64,000 nt of DNA from Caenorhabditis remanei (lineage: Eukaryota > Nematoda > Chromadorea > Rhabditida > Rhabditidae): positions 3,534,001 to 3,598,000 of the forward strand of contig NC_071332.1 in NCBI RefSeq assembly GCF_010183535.1. The letters are read 5' to 3'. Made by a program: the position numbers and the translations under genes. A model generated the notes under the pieces. That model ran no database searches. It had not been told where the DNA came from and saw only the letters and a program-made list of their open reading frames with translations. This document shows positions 34,561 through 45,199 of the stretch, piece after piece. The first letter of the stretch is position 1, and each line of letters begins with the position of its first letter.

Positions 34561-35527
34561 GTTGATTATCTGGGCAGTGAAGAAAGTATTCCCACGCGAC
34601 TGGACCATGAAGAGAAGGAAAAGTTCGGGAAACGAGAAGCTAACGGGAAGAATTTCATGAAGTGTGTCCACTAAAGGTAAATATTCCAAGCTCAGCCTGG
34701 AACAACAGATTAGCAGCAGGCAATCAAAGGTGGCGTGATTCTGGATATGGAGTCGGGAGAATGAGACCACTTCGATGAGAAACAACAACTGGTTGCCGAG
34801 CCACGACAAGGACGGATGGTTCTACATGTCGGGTCGGAGGTTTAGCTGGATTTTGGAAGAAAAGTCGAACGTTTCTTATTGTGGAGGGAGGTGTTGTGTA
34901 GCATTGCTTACGTGAAACCCTGTTCACGTGCCCCGGTTATTCTAAGTATTCATTTCCATTAGAATTCAGTTCTTAATAAAGATAGAAGTAAAGAATCACG
35001 TCGAGTCGTTTCTCTCCTGATAGCAAGTAGCTATACAATAGTAGGTTTTTTAGGCGCTGAATTTAATAATTTAAACAATTTTTTTTTAATTTTTGGTTTT
35101 CACAGAAATCATGAAAAATTGAATTTGTGGAAAAAAAAAGTATTTTTAAATCCTATATTCCTGAAAAGAGGGCCAGGCCCCTCATTTGACAAGCATGGTT
35201 TTCCCGGGGCCGAGGAATTTGGCTGCGGAGTCCGCGCGTCGTTGCAGCCCCGCCGTCTAGACGGGTAGAGCGTTTATGACGTCATTTGTTTTCTCTCTGT
35301 TTCTCTCGCGCCTCCACGAACTTATGTACTCTCTCCCCTTTTCTCTAACATTCTCATAGCCGTTTTCAAAGGCTCTGGTCTTCCTCTATAGGCTACACAT
35401 AAAAGATCAAATTGTGTCGCAATAACCAGCCATATTGCGCAACAAAAGGCAATCGGCACGCATACCTATAAATACATTGACTACACTGTGTATTTCTCTT
35501 GCACTTTTCTTTTTTCACTCTTCAAAC
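34561..35527. other. Kinase upstream region, no gene supported
   Basis: Two overlapping minus-strand open frames occur around 34501-34927, but neither has a recognised family or splice continuity. A GC-rich stretch at 35160-35290 (GAGGGCCAGGCCCCTC and CCCCGCCGTCTAGACGGG) has short self-complementary runs. CCTATAAATACA at about 35465 is a TATA-like box about 60 bases before the kinase ATG. Confidence 0.4.
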
Positions 35528-38500
35528 ATGTCGCTCTATGAGACGTCTGGTGGTATTCTGGAGACCCATGTGACGTGGAAAGATGTGGAATCGGATCTTC
35601 AAGAGAAACTTGGAACGAAAGCCACGTTTGGAGAGAATAAGACCGCGGTTAATATAGGTGATAAGAAGGTGAGTCTCGTAGCTGAGAAAACTACTCTCCG
35701 AGTTGATCGTGCATCGATCAACTGACCATAGGCACACGAAAAAAGTTGCCAATCCTTTTGATCAAAGATAGTATCAAGTGTTCTCAGCAAATTTATTTAT
35801 TTATTTTATTCTTGTAGGACATTATCAGTATAGAGGACAAGAGGCTAAGAATAATTCCCTCACGAGACCATTCAAAGGGTGGAGACCATTCAAATTGGGG
35901 TATATTTTGGCCGTGTCCGTCACCTGGATACATAGGCAAATCAAAAATCGATACTTTTCGAAAAGAAAATTTCTGAAGTAGTTAGCTATGAAATCTCAAC
36001 GGAAAATTGATGTAGACACTATTCTAAGCATTTTTTGTGCTTAGAAGAAAATTCCAGCTCAACACCTTCATTGTGAAATTTTTCAAAATTCATGAAATTT
36101 TCGGGTTTTTTTTCATGAAATCGTTTTTATCTCGGCAGTGACCCGAGAAGACAGCATTTTTTATTTGAAATTCGGAATCTACATAAAATTTTATTTTTGT
36201 ATCCATGTTGTCCCTACTGGTATCTCCATCCCCCAAAATATACTTTTTCGGAAAGTAGGAGAAAAATTGGATTTTAATTTTCGAGCCCATCCGGTAAATC
36301 ATTGTTGATGTTCCAAAACAATTTTTTGAGTTTTTTATTCAGTTAGCTAGCGAAGGCCCTCGAGTCAAAGTGGAGATATGGTCAAAGTGGAGATACTATT
36401 CAATCATCAAATGATAAAATTTTAAAAACTTTTGCAAATATCTTTTCTTTATATTATTAGCTTTTTGATATGTTTAAATATCAGTCTGTGTTTAAAAAGT
36501 TTTCAAAATTTTGTCCATCACTTGATGATTGAATAGTCTCGAAATATTCGCAAAACTCTTTTTGTTTTTTTCTCACAATTCCTTTCTTTTCTCATATAAA
36601 TTTGTATTACATTACTCAAATCTTGAAAAAATCAAGTCAGTGCCAAACAGAACATCTTGAAAGTTCCTTAAAAATAATAATAATAAAGTTTTGCATGGCA
36701 GGGAATCGAACCCACACCCTTCCTCATGACAGACCGCCTCACTACCACGCTGCCGATATTTTTAACATGTCGGTAAGGTATTGACTTGTCAAGGGTCCAA
36801 ACTTTGACCTCGTTTCTCTCGAATACCAGGCCTCTAGGGCAAAAACTGAATATATATTGAGAATCAACATTTTCTAAGCTTTCAAACGATATAGGACAAG
36901 TCCCAAATCACCACTTTGACTGCCTTCCCTAGTAAGTCATTTTATTTCAGTCCCAACACAGTTTTTGATCATACCACAAAAAATTCTTCGAAAAAATGGA
37001 ATTTTTTGAATTTTTGAATTTTTTCCTAAATAGAATCATTCGAACTGAATTATTAAGGATAACAATTTAAAATTAGGAGAAAATAATTGGAATATAATTT
37101 AGGTTTATGACTCATTTCCATTATCGGGTCATCTGCAATTTACGCTTTCATGATGAAATTTATCGAAATGTTCAACTTGGGAAGTTGATGCAAAGATTCT
37201 TCAAATTTGCAACGTTTTTTTGACAAAGGACTACATGACAGGAAGAAAAAGGGGGAGGGGCGAGCAGCGACGGCATTTTTATCAGGAATGTAGTGACAAT
37301 GTGAATCATCAGGTGGCCCCAAACCTTTCCTAAGCCTAGGTAAAAAGGGGCGTGAAATTTAGTTTTGCTGAAAAATTTTAAAGTTCCGAGTTGGGACCTT
37401 TCTTTGCGGTTGGGACCATTCAATTCGTTCTAGCTTGTACCCTGAAATCTAGGGACCATTCTTTGCCTATTGAGCCAAATTTTCTTCTAAACACAAAAAT
37501 GCTTAAAATAGTATCTACAACAATTTTCCGTTGAGATTTCATACCTAACTACTTCAGGAAAAATTTTCCAAAAAATATCGATTTTTTGATTTTCCTAGGT
37601 ACCCAGGTGATGGACCCTGCCGAAAAGTATTCCAATTGGTTGAGAACACTTGATACTATCTTTGATCATATGGGTTAGCAAATTGGAGATGGTCAACTTT
37701 TTTCGTGTGTCTACGGGTGATCGAACTAGTCAGAGAGTTCATCTTAACATGGTTCAAAATGTGTATAGAAATATGGAAATTCCGGCTCTATTGGCAAAGA
37801 ATGGTCCCAACCGCAAAAAACGGTCCCAACCGCAAAGAATGGTCCCAACCGCAAAGAATGGTCCCAAAATTTTGGGTGACCCAACTTTCAGAATTGAATG
37901 GTCCCTACCGCAAAGAATGGTCCCAACCGCAAAGAATGGTCCCAAAATTTTGGGTGACCCAACTTTCAGAATTGAATGGTCCCTACCGCAAAGAATGGTC
38001 CCAACCGCAAAGAATGGTCCCTCAAAATTGATACGAAAAACGTTTCACCATTCTCTTAGGCTTAGGTTTCTTAGAAATTGGGAAAAAATTGACAAATACG
38101 ATTAATAATCGGTTTTGTCAATTTTTTCACCAATTTCTAAGAAACCTAAGCCTAAGAGAATGGTGAAAAGTTTTTCGTATCAATTTTGAAGGACCATTCT
38201 TTGCGGTTGGGACCATGTAATTCGGAAATTTGGGTCACCCAAAATTTTGGGACCATTCTTTGCGGTTGGGACCATTTTTTGCGGTAGGGACCATGTAATT
38301 CTTTGGGACCGTTCTTTTATTTTTTGGGACCGTTCTTTGCGGTTGGGACCATTATTTGCCAATAGAGCCGAAATTCCTATGATAATACTCGAAAACCCCC
38401 CTCAAAGCGAATTTGAAAATATCTGAAATTGGTCAGTGCTCTGGCCGAACTTTTTTTGTGTTCCAGACTTTGGAAAGTTCGTCCCCGTCCGTTTCGAGAA

Positions 38501-40636
38501 TGTTTTTTTTAAATAAATATTTTTCTTCAACTGCTTCGTTTTAACAGTATCGAAAAACTGACAACACTGAAAACAGGTTTCGGTGGCCTAGAATCACAAA
38601 AACAGAATCAGCTATAAGGCGGGGTTGAGTGTTATCATTGCAATGCCCATATATATTTTGTTACAAATGTTGTACCATGCTCCTAATTTCCCGAACTCCC
38701 CCTTTCGAATAATAATTTCAGGGATTCATGTCTCGAGTCGCTTTGGTGGAACCTGACTGGCAGAACGTGGAGGAGGGAAAGGAACTTCCGCAGAAGTTTG
38801 CGCTCAAGGTAACCTTTAGAAAAATTAATTTCAGAATCACATGATTTCTTTTTCAGATCCCATCCCAACTCGCTCAATTCAATATTATGAGTTTTGAAGG
38901 TGGTGAAGGATTTGATGCAGAGAAGCTGGCGAGGTTTTCGATTGTGACTAGAATGATTCATAATCGGGAAGTGGAGGTTTATAAGAAACTGAATAAGTTC
39001 AATCATCCGGATATTCCATATGCTAAGGTGGGTATCTTACAGTCATTTAGAGTAACGTGTCGACCAAATTCTCGATTATTTTTGAATCGACGGAACACAG
39101 TTGATGAATAGTCGATTATCGTCTCAAAAATATCGATGACTATCGACGATTATGCCACTCACAATTATCGATAATTTATCGACCGGCGAGTATCGATAGT
39201 CGGTCGACGATTATCGATAATCGTCAATCGCCCCCGGCGGTCGGTGATTATCGACGATAATGAGCAAAATTAAAATTCTCCGGAAACGGTTCAAATTGAC
39301 TCAAACTGGTCAAAAATGGTGTTTTGGTGGACTTCTGGAGCTCCGCTATTGATTTACGCTGAGAAAAAATAATTTTAAGCAACAAAATTTTAAAAATTTC
39401 AATGAATCGGCAGAAACATTTAGAAGACTATCAAAACATCATTTTTGACCAGTTTGAGCCATTTAAAACCGTTTCCGGAGTCTGTTAATTTTTTTAGGCC
39501 AAACTTTTTTTTCACAGTAGCGATCGACACGTTACTCTACTGTCATTGTTCTTGAGTATGTTCTAAAATTAGGATTTTATTCAACAAACGATGTTTTGTT
39601 TGAATTTCTAAGTTCGTTGTTGCATAACCGTATTTAAAAATACAACGACGCTCCCTTTGCTTTCTTAGCATCATTTCTGTCGGGAGGTTTCAAAACCGAG
39701 GAAATAGACAATGATTTGGAAAAAAAAACAATTTTTCAGGCCTACTCATTGAAACAGTTTGACAACAGCGACGATCTGAAGGGATACTTAATTCTTGAAT
39801 TTATTCCGAACATCCACACTATTGAAATGTACCAATCAATCAACGCAGACGATCTCCTCCCATTGGTTCGTGGAATTGCCACGTTCTCAGCTCTGGCTCA
39901 ATCACTGTCTCCAGAAGAGACAAAGTGGGCAATAGATCGAGATTGGCTGGAAATGATGTTCAATGAACTCTTCAATGAAACTGAGCTTGCAAAAAAGTTT
40001 GAAACGATTCGAAAACTTTTTGAAGAAGACCATCCAGAAAATGCTGAGAAGCTAATCGAAGTCTTCCAACGTTATAGAGAGCTTGTGCCAAGATACACTA
40101 GGATTTCTGAAATCCTAGGGTTCAAATTGGTTCTGAACCATGGTGATCTATGGCAGTATAATATGCTCTACAGTAAGAATAAAAATGGAAATTTGGAGTT
40201 GAAGGCTTTGATTGATTGGCAAATAGTTGCCAGAATGCCACCAGGATTGGATCTTTCCAAACTGCTCTTGGGATGTCTATCGGTGAAAGACCGTCGGGAG
40301 AGAGGACAAGAACTTTTGAAATGCTATCATGAGACTTTCACGAGAGTTCATGGAAAGGAATTGTTCTCGTTCCATGAGGTAAAACACTCGCGAACAATTA
40401 CCTACATAAAATTAAAGTAATTTCAGCTCCAAGACTGCTACAATCTGTTCGCTCCATTGATGGCTATGATGGTGGTCCCAGAAATTTATATGTTTATTGA
40501 TAGTGCAAAGATTTCGGAGGAAGAGAAAGTGGCCGCTCGTAAAGAGGCTAGAACAAAGATGGTGGCAATAATGGAGGATGTGATTGAGATTCATAAGTAT
40601 AATTTGGAGAATTATTCAGATTTTGTGAAAATTTGA
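35528..40636 (+). CDS. CHK-like / DUF1679 small-molecule kinase-like protein
   Basis: Exons 35528-35668, 38722-38808, 38857-39027, 39740-40378 and 40427-40636 join in frame to 415 residues. Start MSLYETSGGILETHVTWKDV matches the DUF1679/CHK-like family found beside gpa-3 in C. elegans. Kinase-like features: the N-lobe block PQKFALKIPSQL (candidate Lys), the Brenner-type catalytic loop LNHGDLWQYN (about 265-274), and metal-site IDWQ (about 291-294) in place of DFG. Relatives (ecdysteroid kinase-like, choline-kinase fold) phosphorylate small hydroxylated molecules; the substrate here is unknown. Intron 1 (3.05 kb) and intron 3 carry large palindromes and a hAT-like element. Fragments of the 3' exon are duplicated at 44050. 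The gene appears intact. Confidence 0.9.
35752..37680. repeat. Inverted repeat pair within kinase intron 1
   Basis: Left copy (35752-36060: TTGATCAAAGATAGTATCAA, CACCTGGATACATAGG, TCTCAACGGAAAATTG) recurs in reverse complement at 37490-37680 (CAATTTTCCGTTGAGA, CCTAGGTACCCAGGTG, TTGATACTATCTTTGATCA). Between them lie a tRNA-like relic (36692-36768) and half of the gpa-3 intron palindrome family (36790-36900). No coding frame recognised. Confidence 0.6.
36692..36768 (-). repeat. tRNA-like relic with B box
   Basis: Minus strand: GGCAGCGTGGTAGTGAGG approximates an A box and GGGTTCGATTCCCTGCC contains a B box and T-arm-like stem. The acceptor strands do not pair. Likely a tRNA pseudogene or SINE tail. 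Confidence 0.4.
37779..38385. repeat. 600-bp near-perfect palindrome with GGTCCCAACCGCAAAGAAT units
   Basis: Outer ends AATTCCGGCTCTATTGGCAA and TTGCCAATAGAGCCGAAATT. Each arm contains several tandem units of AATGGTCCCAACCGCAAAG and a GTCACCCAAAATTTTGGG or equivalent block. The arms meet at about 38105 around TTCTTAGAAATTGG / CCAATTTCTAAGAA. The left arm has more units than the right, indicating unit expansion. It lies in intron 1 of the kinase; an isolated unit sits at 37395-37425. Confidence 0.8.
39048..39539. mobile_element. hAT-like MITE with ATCGATAATCG satellite in kinase intron 3
   Basis: Termini TAGAGTAACGTGTCGA and TCGACACGTTACTCTA are perfect inverted repeats, flanked by CAGTCATT (39040-39047) and CTGTCATT (39540-39547), an 8-bp duplication with one mismatch. 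The left subterminal region is made of ATCGACGATTATCGATAATC-like units. The arms CAAACTGGTCAAAAATGGTG / CATTTTTGACCAGTTTG also pair. Confidence 0.82.
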
Positions 40637-41497
40637 ATTTTTTCTATAGAATGAACAGTTGTTTAACATTGAATTTGCAGGCAAGACAGTACTCTCCGGT
40701 CCCGTACATTTCCAGATAGACATTGTTTTTCATGATCGGATACTTGGGAAATCTTTTACATTTCAGCCCAAGACCCGTCTACTTCTGTAACGAAGGGTGT
40801 CCTTTGGGGGTGCTCGCTCTGACCGAGGTCTTCACGACAAATCAAGCGAGCCTGGGGTGCATTAGTGGTAATTACCGGCTTTGGCCGGGCCACCAGTTGC
40901 TGGGGAGCTTATTTTGTGAGGGGACATTAAAGTGTTCCGCTCAGAGAGCAGTCACAACTCGGGTCCGGTCAAGCAACGTACAGTTACATATCCCACTGGT
41001 TTGCGTAGTCGCAGGACGATGATCTGTAGAGAAGCTGTTACCAAGCCAGCCTCAACATCTCCCATAAATTTCTCCACTCCCAGGGTTCCTCTTGGCCAGG
41101 GCTGTCGGATATAACGCGTTCTCTGTAGGACTCGAGCAACGCGCGCCCTAGGCTTAGATTTTTATATGATCGTGTACTATGAATGTTGTGTGACACGTAT
41201 GCACAATATTGGGTTGCAGCTCCGGGTTACTGTGTAGGTGCTCATAGGTTGAAAAATGAACTTTTTGAAAATTGATCGAGGAAAGCTGAAATTTTTAGCA
41301 TATATTGATTTTTAGCATATATTGATGATTCATTTAACAAAGTTTCAGAATTTTTGTAATTTTTCAACCGAGTTATGGCCAAAAACCCACTTTTTTTTGG
41401 CCGATTTTTTGAGAAAATCCAAATTTGGGATACTTAATCGGAATTACCCCTTTTCAAAACTATCATTTGCACATTTGTTAATATTTTCCCTATTGAT
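40637..41497. other. GC-rich non-coding stretch of unknown nature, then AT-rich DNA
   Basis: 40780-41150 is conspicuously GC-rich and lacks a sustained open frame. It contains structured runs such as ACCGGCTTTGGCCGGGCC, AAGCGAGCCTGGGG and TGTAACGAAGGGTGTCC. I could not match it to rRNA, SL RNA or a spliceosomal RNA I know. It may be a relic of a structured RNA or of a retroelement. The rest (41160-41497) shows nothing. Confidence 0.35.
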
Positions 41498-41679
41498 CAA
41501 GGCTGTCGCACGGCCGGCCGCGGCCTTCGACTTTTTGGGTCGTCGAGGCCGCGGATTAACCAAATCGGCTGAATTTTTGTACATCGACAAATCTTTTGGT
41601 AATCTACAAGGCCGCCTGAGCGAAAATTTGGGTGGGAACTGAGATATATAATCGGCTCACGGCCTTTTTGACAGCCTTG
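41498..41679. mobile_element. Small hAT-like MITE, 182 bp, perfect 8-bp duplication
   Basis: Termini CAAGGCTGTC and GACAGCCTTG are perfect inverted repeats flanked by CTATTGAT on both sides (41490-41497 and 41680-41687). The interior starts with a GGCCGGCCGCGGCC run and has a matching CGAGGCCGCGG. Confidence 0.85.
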
Positions 41680-41831
41680 CTATTGATTTAAAAAAATCAT
41701 CAAAGAAAACATCGACCAAAGGGTTGAAACTTAATCTAGAAGAAACCCAAATGTTTTTTTTTGAGATTTTTTGAATTTCGTTTTAGAAATGCATACTCCG
41801 TTTTCTTTCCAACATTTGAGTGTGTGAACTA

Positions 41832-42082
41832 CTGTCGAAAAAATAAAGTTTCGACAAGGATTTCAAAAAAAAAATTTCGCGGGCTGGAACACGCAAGCGC
41901 ATAAAGTTGTAGGCGGAGCTTAAATCTGCAAGCAGCGCGGTTCTTAATTTGAAAAAAAAACAACTGAAATTAGAAATGCGGCGATTGCAGTTTAAAATCC
42001 GCCCACAAATTTATGCGCTTGCGTGTGCCAGCCCGCGAAATTTTTTTTTGAAATCCTTGTCGAAACTTTATTTTTTCGACAG
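41832..42082. mobile_element. Tc1/mariner-like MITE, 251 bp, TA target duplication
   Basis: Termini CTGTCGAAAAAATAAAGTTT and AAACTTTATTTTTTCGACAG are perfect inverted repeats flanked by TA (41830-41831, 42083-42084). The arms continue through CGCGGGCTGG and ACACGCAAGCGCATAAA with their complements. Confidence 0.85.
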
Positions 42083-42591
42083 TATATTTGTATTTTTTAA
42101 TGAAAGTGTATAAAATTGTTACTTTCGCAAACAATTTTTCTTCTCGTTTACGTATTTTTGTCATGTTTTCACATTGTTTCACTTCAGTAATTTATATTTT
42201 TCAGAGAACAAGAGAAATGCCATCGAAGAAGTGCTTCAGATCAACGACTTCATCACTGTTCCGACGTTCTTCGTGTTAGTTGTAGAAGAAACAAAACGAT
42301 TCTCTCCGATCGAACATTTTTCAGGTTTCAAGGATGGTGGAAAACAAGAAAAAGCGACATCATCGTCATGCACATCTGTTCGGATTGTTGTCGAGTTAGT
42401 TTTATGATTGAACTAAAACCGTTTCTCTCCGCCTGAATTTTCAGATTTCCCCGTGCTGCCTTCCCCGGTCAACAACAAGAACAACTTTATAACAAGAAAA
42501 ATTAATTGATGAATGTGCTGACTTTAGAGGGAAGGTGAACCCCGTCAGACTTAGAATGCGAGAATAACAATAGAGGAAAGGTGTGACAGGT

Positions 42592-42939
42592 TTATTCAAT
42601 ATTGTGAATGGGACGTGAGGATACTTTAGATGCCTGGAGTTCTTCGGGAGCCGGAGCATTGGTGGAGTAGTTGTCGGAGACGCGGTTGAGACGTCGATTG
42701 ATGGAGCTTCCAGCAGTTGAATGTCCAGTAGAGCGAGAGAGTGTTGAACAAGAGAAGAGCGAAGTTTCCCGTTGATTCCGTTTCCTTATATGCAGCGAAT
42801 CGAGGGCGATCGTTATCTTGGGGTCGGCACAATCAGAGGCCAGGGCACGCAAGTAGTCGACGAGAGTTGTTGAGCATTTCCTCGGGAAGGTCACATAACA
42901 CGTATTGAATTCATTGTCAAAACCATTTCTTATAGCCAT
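42592..42939 (-). CDS. Hypothetical 115-residue protein
   Basis: A single-exon frame starting AACCAAAATGGC (good nematode context) with an ordinary globular composition in its first half (NTCYVTFPRKCSTTLVDYLR, SDCADPKITIALDSL) and a Ser/Asn-rich second half. The stop codon TAA lies inside an AATAAA hexamer, so the poly(A) signal may overlap the stop. No family recognised. It sits between coding-like exons of the opposite strand, so it may be spurious. Confidence 0.35.
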   Translation of the reverse strand: MAIRNGFDNEFNTCYVTFPRKCSTTLVDYLRALASDCADPKITIALDSLHIRKRNQRETSLFSCSTLSRSTGHSTAGSSINRRLNRVSDNYSTNAPAPEELQASKVSSRPIHNIE

Positions 42940-43269
42940 TTTGGTTAGATATTTGTGAATCTAACAGACGCCATAGAGTTGTTAGGCTGGTTATTGAAGG
43001 TGGTGAATTAATGGCTAGTTAATTCCACGACAATGAAAGTCAGACAAAATGATGTGATGAAGACGTTGTGGTGTGAAAGATATTTTAAAGTTCCATTTTT
43101 CCAAACATAACTTCTTTCTTCAATTCTTCAATACAAATCTTCCAGAAGCCGGAATACGAGTCTTCCATCACTTTCCTCGAATGGCTTAACTACACAGCAC
43201 CGCGAGACAATGACGAGATTTCCGAAGTCATCGAGTGGACAACCGGTGCGTGGCTATGCGAAACGAATC

Positions 43270-43490
43270 GATGTGCACACACAGGGGTGCAAAACGCAAG
43301 GTCACCTAAACGCGCTCCGTCTCACAGCGGCTGGCACCGTGCCAAAAAAGGACTTGGCTGAGTGCCAAGTTCAAGTTTAGCGTGTGTTTGTCGCATCTTT
43401 CAATGAAAAACGCGACGCACACGCATCGCGTCCGGTAAATTCAAAACTTTTCGTTGCGGACCTTACGCCTCGCACCCCTGTGTGCACATC
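43270..43490. mobile_element. MITE with TGTGCACACACAGGGGTGC ends
   Basis: Left end GATGTGCACACACAGGGGTG and right end CACCCCTGTGTGCACATC are inverted copies differing by a 2-base indel. GC-richer than its surroundings. The target duplication could not be defined. It sits just after an apparent exon and probably interrupts that gene. Confidence 0.65.
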
Positions 43491-43974
43491 AAGCCAACCA
43501 ATGAGTCGGAAGATGATCAAACAAAAAAGAATTGGGAGAGGAAGCCGTCGAAGAGGTGGATGATGAGGAGACAGCAAAGGATGAAGAATTGGAAGTCTAG
43601 TTAGTGTTATGATTGAACTAAAACCGTTTCTCTCCGCCTAAATTTTCAGTTTTCCCCGTGCTGCTGTTTCACGAACAACAACAACTACACGTCGTCACCC
43701 GCCTGCAACCATAAATGCAACATAAATTATATAATTGTTTAATTAATATGATTTAATATTGTTGAATATTAAAATTGTTTGCAATAAATATGTGATTGAG
43801 ACGTTCTGTTGAGGGCTGGTTTAGATTATTTAAGGAAATGTCCTGGGTATCAATTTTTAAATGGAACTGCCTTATAGGCGTGACATGATCAAACAATGTG
43901 TACGGTCGCCTTCCCGAGAGCAGAAACACTTCCGTTCTTCTGAAACTCAAACTTCTCAAACTGTTTGTAGAAAG

Positions 43975-44125
43975 ACAACCCAGACTCCGAAATCTTTCAT
44001 GAAACCAGAAACATCCCACGATCTGAAAGAGGAGGTTAGACGCGAAGATTGTAGCGATAATGGAGGATGTGATTGAGATTCATGAGTACAACTTGGAGAA
44101 TTATTCGGATTTTATGAGGATTTGA
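43975..44125 (+). pseudogene. Fragment of the kinase 3' exon, tail duplicate
   Basis: 44050-44124 encodes VAIMEDVIEIHEYNLENYSD then FMRI and stop, matching the last 23 residues of the kinase at 40562-40636. The similarity continues into the 3' flank (GAATTTTTTCT.., ACATTTCCAG-like). The preceding block (43977-44041, CCCAGACTCCGAAATCTTTC..GAGGAGGTTAGAC) recurs at 44855-44919. These are remnants of a decayed tandem kinase copy mixed with another duplication. Confidence 0.7.
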
Positions 44126-44229
44126 ATTTTTTCTGATTTTGGAATGAAGTGTTGTTGAAACATGGCTTTTGTATTCAAGACAGAATTCTCCGTTTCCGTA
44201 TATTTCCAGTTTTTCAGAGTCGGAGACTT

Positions 44230-44530
44230 ACTAGGGAAGATCATGGAGTCAGTTTGGAGTCATGGGACGTGACTTATATCATTGGAATGCTGAGAAAACG
44301 TGGATTCCAAATATATATTCAGTTTTATCCCTCGAGGTATGGTATTCGAGAAAAATGAGGTCAAAGTTCGGTGAAATAGCAATTAAAAAAAAACATTTTG
44401 TATGTCTGAAAGTTAATAATTTGTCATTTTTCTGTACTTTGACCTCGTTTTTCTGGGGAAACACTAAAATCAGTTTTTTCTCAGCTTTCCAATGATATAG
44501 GTCATGTTTCATAACTCCAAACTGACGCCA
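44230..44530. repeat. Palindromic repeat, same family as gpa-3 intron 4
   Basis: Arms GGGACGTGACTTATATCATT..GCTGAGAAAACG and TTTTCTCAGCTTTCCAATGA..TATAGGTCATGTTTC. The centre holds GTCAAAGT / ACTTTGACCTCG. Homologous to 10105-10335. Confidence 0.65.
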
Positions 44531-44859
44531 AGATCATCCCTAGTTAGACAGTTAGGCATGTTATTTGAATTATATGAAATTTGGCATAAAAATCAAATAA
44601 ATTATTGGAAACAATTATTTTAACAGTTTATTTGTTTTGTGTTATTTTTCTCACTCTATCTAAAAACATGTGTTCTATTTTGTAACATATTCAAACTTCA
44701 TAAGTAGAACAAACTTCAGATAACCTTTAACAAAGGTAATTTTGCATTCTTCCAGTTTCTACAATCGAATTGCAGCTGACGATTCACCAGTGGGATTTGA
44801 ATGTTAATTTTCTGAAAAATAGTATAGTGTTGCTGCTACTAGAGACTGATTAGACAACC

Positions 44860-45190
44860 CAGACTCCGAAATCTTTCATGAAACCAGAAACATCCCACGA
44901 TCTGAAAGAGGAGGTTAGACTATAGATTTTCCAGTCAGAAAGATATCCAGTTTTTGTAGGTGTTTGCTGAAGTGGGTCGAGTTATTTGCGCACTAAAGTT
45001 TGATCAGTTTCCAAAAATCGACACAGGCAAACATCTCAAAAATAGCCGAGAGGAAGTTGTTCAGCATCTGAGTAATGGCATTCACAACATCAAGGATTTG
45101 CTCGGAGACGGTGGCAAGGAAACTATTTTCAACGCACACGATTCTAATTGTTCTGTAAGAACAAAAAGACACTTGTTCAATGAAGTGTAA
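44860..45190 (+). other. Open frame of unknown nature
   Basis: A frame ending at 45189 reads EVGRVICALKFDQFPKIDTG, EEVVQHLSNGIHNIKDLLG and stops after KRHLFNEV. The codons look plausible and a TTTTTGTAG acceptor-like site precedes it (44950s), but no start, upstream exon or family was found. It may be the 3' exon of a broken gene next to the duplicated block at 44855. Confidence 0.25.
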
Positions 45191-45199
45191 TGTTTAGAT

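Larger units (their letters stand above)
42205..43605 (+). pseudogene. Unrecognised coding-like exons, probably a broken gene
   Basis: Coding-looking pieces with splice signals: after TTTTTCAG at 42204, ENKRNAIEEVLQINDF to a GTGTTAG donor. A further exon of about 73 bases starts at about 42326. Another starts after TCTTCCAG at about 43155 (KPEYESSITFLEWLNYTAPR and DEISEVIEWTT). The last is an acidic end (EEVDDEETAKDEELEV) reached only by changing frame in an A-run near 43530, stopping at 43601. A MITE (43270-43490) interrupts the last two. A 47-bp block (GATTGAACTAAAACCGTTTC.. to TTTTCAG) occurs both at 42404-42450 and 43610-43655. No family recognised. Confidence 0.3.

Noticed and set aside
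34501..34927. Minus-strand frames as a membrane protein gene
   Set aside because: Two overlapping frames with no splice continuity; part of the sequence is explained by a tRNA-Leu-like relic.
37650..38105. 151-codon frame with RMVPTAKNGP repeats
   Set aside because: Arises from the tandem GGTCCCAACCGCAAAGAAT units of a palindrome in the kinase intron; no start context or conservation.
42690..42830. CRISPR-like or regular spaced repeats anywhere in the window
   Set aside because: Repeats found are fold-back elements or satellites with irregular spacing; a eukaryotic nematode context makes CRISPR arrays implausible.
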